This document shows positions 59,315-64,000 of a stretch of DNA of 64,000 nucleotides, in pieces. The number at the start of each line of letters is the position of its first letter. The stretch's first letter is position 1. Under the pieces are notes generated by a model that searched no databases, was not told the origin of the DNA, and worked only from the letters and a program-made list of their open reading frames with translations. The position numbers and the translations under genes are program-made. The DNA is from CAYRUZ01 sp964427895 (GTDB lineage Bacteria; Patescibacteriota; Gracilibacteria; Peribacterales; Peribacteraceae). The DNA is taken from NCBI GenBank assembly GCA_964427895.1, contig CAYRUZ010000003.1, positions 49,296 through 113,295 on the forward strand, read 5' to 3'.

Positions 59315-59462
59315 GGGTTTCTCACCAGTATAGCGAAAATCCCCTCCGCTGTCCGGCCACAGGCATTGTCGCAAGGAGGAGAAGATGTTCTGACTATTTT
59401 TGGAGAAAGACTAGGAATACACGGGAAAACGGCTAGTATACGGCCAATCTCCCCCCTTTCTC

Positions 59463-60555
59463 GTGGAAGAACTGAGACAGAAACTCCTGGAATTGCTCTC
59501 GGCTGTGAACACGGGCAAGGACTCTCTTTGAGGCGAGGAAAGTACCGCAAACCATCGCGGAACTGGAGGCGAAATCCCAAGACCCGGGAATTTGGAATGA
59601 TCAAAAGGCGGCCAACGCCCTCTTTGCCGAACTGCGCGCGCTGAAGAAACAGTGGGAGCCTCTGATGACGATGAAGACGGAGGTGGAGAACCTCAGCGAG
59701 ATGGCCGGCGCGGCGAGCGACGCAGAACTCGCGTTCTTCGAGGCGGAGTACGACACCCTTATCAAACGATGGAACGGACTGGAGGCACAGCTCTACTTGA
59801 GCGGCGAGTTCGATAACCTCAACTGCTACCTCACGATCAGCGGCGGCGCCGGGGGCACCGAAGCGCAGGACTGGGCGGCGATGCTCGCGCGCATGTACCT
59901 GCGTTACTGCGAGCGCATGGGATGGAAGACCACCATGCTCGACAGGACGGACGGCGCGGAGGCCGGCATCAAGACGGCGACCTTCTACGTGCAGGGATCG
60001 CCCGCCTACGGCTACCTCAAGTGTGAGAAAGGCACGCACCGGCTGGTGCGCATATCCCCTTTCGGCGCCAAGGCCCTGCGCCAGACCAGCTTCGCGCTTG
60101 TTGAAGTGTTGCCGGAGATCGAGGAGACGAAGGAAATTCAGATCAACCCCAACGACCTGCGCGTCGATACCTACCGTAGCGGCGGCGCCGGAGGACAACA
60201 CGTGAACAAGACGGACTCCGCCATCCGCATCACGCACCTTCCGACGGGCATCGTCGTGGCATGCCAGACCGAGCGCAGCCAGATCCAGAACCGCGAGCGC
60301 GCGATGAACATGCTCGTCGGCCGCCTCTTGGAAATGAAGCGCGAGGAAGAGATGGCGCAGAAGAAAGAACTGAAAGGGGCGACCCAGAGCGCCGACTTCG
60401 GTCAGCAGATCCGCAGCTATGTTTTGCATCCGTACCAGATGGTGAAGGACCTGCGCACCGACGTGGAGACGGGCAACACCCAAGGCGTGCTCGACGGCGA
60501 CATCCAGGAGTTCATCGATGCCGAACTGAAGCGCGAGGCGAAAGAAGGGGTCTAA
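59463..60555 (+). CDS. prfB: Peptide chain release factor 2, with programmed +1 frameshift
   Basis: Two frames joined at 59526-59531. The first frame starts at the GTG at 59463 (VEELRQKLLELLSAVNTGKDSL) and stops at TGA. The second continues EARKVPQTIAELEAKSQDP, GIWND and so on to EGV. The joined protein is about 363 residues, normal for RF2, with the GGAGGQHVNK motif (codons at about 60180-60207) and the RF2-type tripeptide region SPFGAKALRQTSFALVEV. It terminates at UGA and UAA. TAGTAT lies 23 nt upstream, with a C/T-rich leader. Confidence 0.93.
59526..59531 (+). promoter_or_regulatory. Programmed +1 frameshift site of prfB
   Basis: CTTTGA: slippery CTT (59526-59528) followed by in-frame TGA. 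AAGGA (59517-59521) lies 4 nt upstream as the internal Shine-Dalgarno stimulator. Low RF2 lets the ribosome slip to the +1 frame, the classical autoregulation. It also shows that UGA is a stop in this organism. Confidence 0.92.
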
Positions 60556-60559
60556 CCCG

Positions 60560-60588
60560 TTGACTTTGCGGTTTGACGGCTCAATAGT
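60560..60588 (+). promoter_or_regulatory. Candidate sigma-70 promoter
   Basis: TTGACT, 17-nt spacer, AATAGT; followed by an inverted repeat GACCCT/AGGGTC (60594-60599 and 60610-60615) in the leader of the gene at 60644. Confidence 0.4.
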
Positions 60589-60643
60589 GCGCCGACCCTG
60601 CATCCGAGTAGGGTCAGTTTCACATCAGAGTGGAGAACGAACG

Positions 60644-61201
60644 ATGAAGCGAACGACGGCTTTCGGCGCACTCATCCGGGGGCGTCTGCCCCATGCCGGC
60701 GGCGCCGAACCCGCCCTGCTCCTCTATCGAGAGGACGGGCGCGCGTGGACCCTGCCCAACCGCACCGTCGCGGACGGCAACGGGTCGATGGCGGTGACGA
60801 TGGAGTTCCAGCGGCTGGGGCTCATGGGAGCCGGACTGACGCTGCTTGGACATCCGATCGAACACCCCGAGGACCAGTACGAGTGCTACCTCGGGTACTA
60901 CGATGGCCCGGCCATCACCCACGAGGACCTCGCCTGGGTCCGCCTCGAAAACCTCGGCAGCTACCCGGTAGCCAACCCGCGGATGTTCCTACTCCTGCTG
61001 CGGGCACTGAGCCTGACGATGGCTCCGCTGCACAACGTGCAACTGCCTGCCGCACGCGAGGCGCTACCGCGCATCATCAGCGGCTGGGACATGCACCCGA
61101 ACCCAGCGTTCAAGGTCTCACCCTGCGCGAAGTACGTCTACCGCACGTGCGGCAGCCGCATCATCATCTGGAACCACGCGCAGGGAACGCTGTGCGACTG
61201 A
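60644..61201 (+). CDS. Hypothetical soluble protein
   Basis: A protein of 185 residues (MKRTTAFGALIRGRLPH start, with GGAGA 8 nt upstream). Early strands ALLLYREDGRAWTLPNRTV and the order GxxI...LLYxxxxxWxLPxxxV recall Nudix hydrolases, but the Nudix box is absent. Later parts (YECYLGYYDGPAITHEDLAWVRLENL) also resemble a Nudix C-terminal strand region. Possibly a degenerate Nudix protein. TTGACT and AATAGT spaced by 17 nt (60560-60588) form a candidate promoter. Confidence 0.55.
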   Translation: MKRTTAFGALIRGRLPHAGGAEPALLLYREDGRAWTLPNRTVADGNGSMAVTMEFQRLGLMGAGLTLLGHPIEHPEDQYECYLGYYDGPAITHEDLAWVRLENLGSYPVANPRMFLLLLRALSLTMAPLHNVQLPAAREALPRIISGWDMHPNPAFKVSPCAKYVYRTCGSRIIIWNHAQGTLCD

Positions 61202-61230
61202 CGTCAACGGAGAGGGATCTCTGATACAAA

Positions 61231-61252
61231 GCCGGCCCCTATCGGGGCCGGC
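61231..61252. terminator. Terminator hairpin between converging genes
   Basis: 9-bp perfect stem GCCGGCCCC/GGGGCCGGC with a 4-nt loop; weak T tract on the minus strand only. Confidence 0.6.
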
Positions 61253-61266
61253 GATTCATGACGGAA

Positions 61267-61563
61267 TCAGGACTGCAGCGGCGGGAGGTTCTCCGGCGGC
61301 TCGGGGATGGAACCGTCTTCGCCGATACCCGTGATCTTCGCAACGTCCTGCTTGTTGAGCTTGATCTCTGGCGGCAGGCGCAGACGCCATCCGTAGAGGA
61401 CGACGATGAACGCGACGATGTCGGTGATGCCGTACGTGATCACCCACATGAGAACGGAGTTGTCCGTCAGCGCGAGAATGAAGGAGACGAATGTGAGGAT
61501 GCCGCTTCCGATCAGCACGACGAGGCCGATCATGGCGATGATCCAACCAAAAATGTAACGCAT
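61267..61563 (-). CDS. Small membrane protein
   Basis: A protein of 98 residues with two membrane helices (about 5-32, FGWIIAMIGLVVLIGSGILTFVSFIL, and 36-58, LMWVITYGITDIVAFIVVLYGW) and a soluble, Pro-rich C-terminus (GIGEDGSIPEPPENLPPLQS). No family recognised. It ends beside a hairpin shared with the converging gene. Confidence 0.65.
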   Translation of the reverse strand: MRYIFGWIIAMIGLVVLIGSGILTFVSFILALTDNSVLMWVITYGITDIVAFIVVLYGWRLRLPPEIKLNKQDVAKITGIGEDGSIPEPPENLPPLQS

Positions 61564-61642
61564 GGCTCAAAGCGTAGCGCGTGAGCGCGACGAAGCAACA
61601 GCGCCGATTCGGCACTTGTGCTCGGATAGACTTTCGTCGCGG

Positions 61643-61733
61643 TGGCGGTGGGAGAGGGATTCGAACCCTCGAACCCCTTTTGGGGGTTACGCGATTTCGA
61701 GTCGCGCGCCTTCGACCACTCGGCCATCCCACC
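61643..61733 (-). tRNA. tRNA-Ser (anticodon CGA)
   Basis: A 91-nt gene with encoded CCA. Acceptor GGTGGGA/TCCCACC, anticodon arm CGCGA-CTCGAAA-TCGCG (anticodon CGA), long class II variable arm (AACCCCCAAAAGGGGTT), T arm GAGGG-TTCGAAT-CCCTC. Confidence 0.95.
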
Positions 61734-61878
61734 GCCGCGCAGTGTAGCGCGAGGCGGAGGAATACCAAACACCGACTGCGTCAATTGCATGTTGGGCAAG
61801 CGGTATTCGGTGATTTAGCCAGAAACGCCTTGCGGTGCGCCCCTCCTGGTCCCTAGAATCGGCCAGCTTTCTTACTTA

Positions 61879-61890
61879 TTTCCCACTCTC
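61879..61890 (+). promoter_or_regulatory. Pyrimidine-rich leader motif before the histone gene
   Basis: TTTCCCACTCTC, 2 nt before the ATG at 61893 and identical to 41555-41566 before the SLH gene. TAGAAT (61854-61859) would start a leader of about 27-33 nt. Confidence 0.5.
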
Positions 61891-61892
61891 GT

Positions 61893-62063
61893 ATGAGTTT
61901 CGTCGTCGCTTCCGCAGTGAAGAAGTACGTCAACGATCAGGACATGATGTCCGCCGGTGACCTCGTCGATGGCCTGAACAAGGTCGTTGAGGACTGGCTC
62001 AAGAAGGCCTCTTGGCGCGCCAAGGAGAACGGCCGCAAGACGGTCCGCTCCTGCGATCTCTGA
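61893..62063 (+). CDS. Small bacterial histone-fold protein
   Basis: A protein of 56 residues (MSFVVASAVKKYVNDQ start). It fits a minimal histone fold: short helix 1 (about 4-13), long helix 2 (about 20-46, SAGDLVDGLNKVVEDWLKKA) and the signature SWRAKENGRKTVRSCDL (40-56), matching the A-x-R-A-x-x-x-G-R-K-T-V-R-x-x-D-L end of archaeal and bacterial histones, with a very short helix 3. It would dimerise and bind DNA through basic residues. It has its own TAGAAT promoter, C/T-rich leader and a strong terminator, so it is probably an abundant nucleoid protein. Confidence 0.85.
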   Translation: MSFVVASAVKKYVNDQDMMSAGDLVDGLNKVVEDWLKKASWRAKENGRKTVRSCDL

Positions 62064-62087
62064 TCGCTGTCTCTCTCTTTGAGAACG

Positions 62088-62111
62088 AAAGGCGCCTCAC
62101 GGCGCCTTTTT
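62088..62111 (+). terminator. Terminator after the histone gene
   Basis: Stem AAAGGCGCC/GGCGCCTTT with loop TCAC and a T run. Confidence 0.92.
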
Positions 62112-62116
62112 CGTAC

Positions 62117-62122
62117 TACACT
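62117..62122 (+). promoter_or_regulatory. -10 box, leaderless geometry (gene at 62129)
   Basis: TACACT followed by exactly 6 nt and the ATG; it lies right after the histone terminator. Confidence 0.6.
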
Positions 62123-62128
62123 CCGCGC

Positions 62129-62761
62129 ATGACCGCGAAGAATCATTGGGACGAGATGTATCGCCGGCCGCTGCAGGACATCCCGTGGGAGATCGAAGAG
62201 CCGCCCAAGGAGCTGCGGGAACTCGTCGAGCGCAAGCGCCTCGCGCCCTGCCGTGCATTGGACATGGGCTGCGGATCGGGCAGCTACAGCGTCTACCTGG
62301 CGAAGAAAGGATTCGACGTCACGGGCATCGATATTGCGCCGGCGGCACTCGAGATCGCCCGGCAACGGGCGGACGAAGCTGGCGTGAATGTCACGTTCGT
62401 CGAGGGGGATCTGAAGGACGCATACGAGCTGGTCGAAGGACCGTTCGGATTCATTCTCGACTACAGCATCTTCCACCATATCCCGCACGAGCGGACCCAG
62501 GAGTACGCCGACGAACTTGCATCGCTGCTCGCGCCGGACGGATTGCTGCTGCTCGTGTGCTACACCGACGACCACGAGCTGGCACAGGGCAACTCGACGG
62601 CCACGGGCACCGCGGGCAACACGATGTACTTCCGCACGGCCACGGAAATCGCGGCGGCCTTCACGTCGCTCACCCTTGTTTCGCACAAACCCGGGCGCCT
62701 GGGGAAGGGCGGCAAGCACCCCGCGCATGTGTTCCTGTACCGCAGAAAAGAGGTCGAATAG
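62129..62761 (+). CDS. Class I SAM-dependent methyltransferase
   Basis: A protein of 210 residues: CRALDMGCGSGSYSVYLAKKG (motif I), VTGIDIAPAALEIAR, FVEGDL, FILDYSIFHHIPHERTQEYA and LLAPDGLLLLVCYTD, a typical small Rossmann methylase similar to thiopurine/tellurite-type enzymes. Substrate unknown. The start at 62129 is set by the -10 box; a longer frame runs through the terminator and histone gene and is a shadow. Confidence 0.88.
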   Translation: MTAKNHWDEMYRRPLQDIPWEIEEPPKELRELVERKRLAPCRALDMGCGSGSYSVYLAKKGFDVTGIDIAPAALEIARQRADEAGVNVTFVEGDLKDAYELVEGPFGFILDYSIFHHIPHERTQEYADELASLLAPDGLLLLVCYTDDHELAQGNSTATGTAGNTMYFRTATEIAAAFTSLTLVSHKPGRLGKGGKHPAHVFLYRRKEVE

Positions 62762-62801
62762 GTCAAAATACGGCCTTTGAGCCAGGATGACCGTTTTCGG
62801 C

Positions 62802-62807
62802 TACACT
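62802..62807 (+). promoter_or_regulatory. -10 box of the UDP-glucose dehydrogenase gene, leaderless geometry
   Basis: TACACT followed by exactly 6 nt and the ATG at 62814. Confidence 0.6.
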
Positions 62808-62813
62808 GCCCGC

Positions 62814-64000
62814 ATGAAAATTGCCGTTGTCGGCACCGGCTACGTGGGACTCGTCAGCGCCGCCTGCTTGGCGGAGCTGGGGCACTCCGTCGTGGGCGTC
62901 GATATCGACGCGGCGAAAGTGGAGAAACTTTCGCGCGGAGAGTGCACCATCTACGAACCGGGGCTGGAGGAAGTCCTCAAGCGCGGACTGAAGAGTAAGC
63001 GCCTGCGCTTCACGACGGACATCGGCGACGCACTCCCCCAACTGGAAGTGCTCTTCTGCGCCGTGGCAACGCCGATGGGCGAGGCGCACGCGGCGGATCT
63101 ACGCGCGGTGTTCGCGGTCGCAACCGCGGTGGCGGAGCGCGCGGACCACGGGCTCGTCTTCGTAAACAAGTCGACGGTGCCGGTCGGCACGGGTGAGGAG
63201 TGCGAGAAGTTGATCGGGGCAATTCTCCAAAAGCGCGGCACGGATATCCGTATCCCCGTGGTCAGCAATCCGGAGTTCCTCCGTGAGGGCATGGCGGTGG
63301 AGGACACGATGATGCCGGAGCGCATCATCGTCGGTATCAACGGTGATGCGTCCGCCCGCGAATGCATGGAGGAACTGTACCGCCCGCTCACGCGCGTGGG
63401 ACGCCCGCTGCTTTTCATGAGCCGCGAGAGCGCGGAGATCGTGAAGTACGCGAGCAACGCGTTCCTCGCAACGAAGATCAGTTTCATCAACATGCTCACG
63501 GAATTCTCGGAGAAGACGGGGGGCGACATTCGCGACATCGCAGCGGGCATGGGCCTGGATAGCCGCATCGGCCCGCGCTTTCTCCATGCAGGCATCGGGT
63601 ACGGCGGAAGCTGTTTCCCGAAGGACGTAAAGGCGTTGATGGCGACGGCCAAGCAGTACGACCTCGACCTCGGCATCGTCGACGCCACCGACCGCATCAA
63701 TGCCCGTCAGCGCGAACGATTCCTCAAGAAAATCCTCGATCACTTGCCGCAGAACGCGACCGTCGGCGTCTGGGGCTTGGCGTTCAAACCAAAGACGGAC
63801 GACATGCGCGACGCCCCTTCGCTCGACATCATTCCCGCCCTGCTTAAGGCGGGTCACACGGTTCTGGCCCATGATCCGTCGGCGACCGACAACGCACGCA
63901 AGCTGCTCCCGGCAGGCGTGACCTATGTCGCCTCACCGCTCGAAGCGGCGCAACACGCGGACGCGCTCGTGCTACTCACCGAGTGGGACGTGTTCCGCGG
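62814..64000 (+). CDS. ugd: UDP-glucose 6-dehydrogenase (3' end outside window)
   Basis: 395 codons up to the window edge, no stop. Rossmann start MKIAVVGTGYVGLVSAACLAELG, VNKSTVPVGTGEE, VSNPEFLREGMAVED, KYASNAFLATKISFINMLTE, the catalytic Cys in GIGYGGSCFPKDVKAL, and the C-terminal NAD/UDP domain (VWGLAFKPKTDDMRDAPSLDIIPALL). It oxidises UDP-glucose to UDP-glucuronate for surface polysaccharides. Only about 40 residues should be missing. It is preceded by its own -10 box. Confidence 0.94.
   Translation, partial: MKIAVVGTGYVGLVSAACLAELGHSVVGVDIDAAKVEKLSRGECTIYEPGLEEVLKRGLKSKRLRFTTDIGDALPQLEVLFCAVATPMGEAHAADLRAVFAVATAVAERADHGLVFVNKSTVPVGTGEECEKLIGAILQKRGTDIRIPVVSNPEFLREGMAVEDTMMPERIIVGINGDASARECMEELYRPLTRVGRPLLFMSRESAEIVKYASNAFLATKISFINMLTEFSEKTGGDIRDIAAGMGLDSRIGPRFLHAGIGYGGSCFPKDVKALMATAKQYDLDLGIVDATDRINARQRERFLKKILDHLPQNATVGVWGLAFKPKTDDMRDAPSLDIIPALLKAGHTVLAHDPSATDNARKLLPAGVTYVASPLEAAQHADALVLLTEWDVFR

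Noticed and set aside
59463..59531. UGA recoded as glycine, as in Gracilibacteria/SR1
   Set aside because: UGA ends many genes here at family-typical lengths (for example 5887-5889), and prfB uses it for its frameshift switch.
1..64000. CRISPR arrays, IS elements, rRNA genes, riboswitches
   Set aside because: No regularly spaced direct repeats, no transposase motifs, no rRNA-like stretches and no recognisable riboswitch cores were found on reading through.

Overview
This 64-kb window looks like one scaffold of a small-genome, GC-rich bacterium. The Patescibacteria/CPR lineage, possibly Peregrinibacteria-like, fits best, but that is inference from gene content: DUF5667 proteins paired with ECF sigma factors, SLH and tiny membrane proteins, dense housekeeping genes with short or overlapping junctions, and many GTG/TTG starts. 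UGA is a true stop here, because prfB carries a UGA-dependent +1 frameshift, so the UGA=Gly code of some CPR groups is excluded. Two runs of ten Ns (5956-5965, 6314-6323) mark assembly joins. Deleting them restores one intact ABC ATPase.

Bases 1-~5000 are an AT-richer accessory island ending exactly at the 3' end of a tRNA-Glu gene, where a C-terminal remnant of a serine recombinase runs into the tRNA. The island carries a ubiquitin-like conjugation cassette (Ubl, E2-like protein, JAB-E1 fusion), a DUF6527 zinc protein, the C-terminal part of a large partner protein, and an XRE regulator with an ImmA/IrrE protease. The next part (5.1-10.2 kb) has an orphan ABC transporter, an AT-rich orphan gene, and an HD hydrolase plus a winged-helix regulator with two matching operator palindromes.

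From 10.2 to 64 kb the window is mainly core genome. It holds translation and RNA modification genes (rlmH, a RumA-type methylase, def, gatB, efp, trmD, rplT, rpmI, infC, prfB, tRNA-Ser), DNA repair and nucleotide genes (nth, a DEDDh exonuclease, folA, thyA, guaA, a guanylate kinase-like protein), envelope and polysaccharide genes (wecB, a WecG-type transferase, uppS, a Wzy/WaaL-like ligase, glycosyltransferases, NDP-sugar enzymes, UDP-glucose dehydrogenase), secretion and folding (SecD with an inserted parvulin domain, a lipoprotein copy of the SecD head domain, a tandem DsbA), and two ECF sigma/DUF5667 pairs. An energy module at 44.7-50.4 kb combines a 2-oxoacid oxidoreductase, a flavodoxin and an ADP-forming acyl-CoA synthetase, which would ferment 2-oxoacids with substrate-level ATP formation.

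Four signals stand out. (1) At least 16 genes have a TANNNT -10 hexamer exactly 6 nt before the start codon, the geometry of leaderless transcription. Other genes (histone, SLH protein, infC, prfB) instead have pyrimidine-rich leaders, and two of these share an identical 12-mer. (2) A 56-residue histone-fold protein has its own promoter and terminator. (3) SecD carries a peptidyl-prolyl isomerase domain within a large insertion in its first extracytoplasmic domain. (4) In the ubiquitin-like cassette the E2, and probably the E1, lack an obvious catalytic cysteine.
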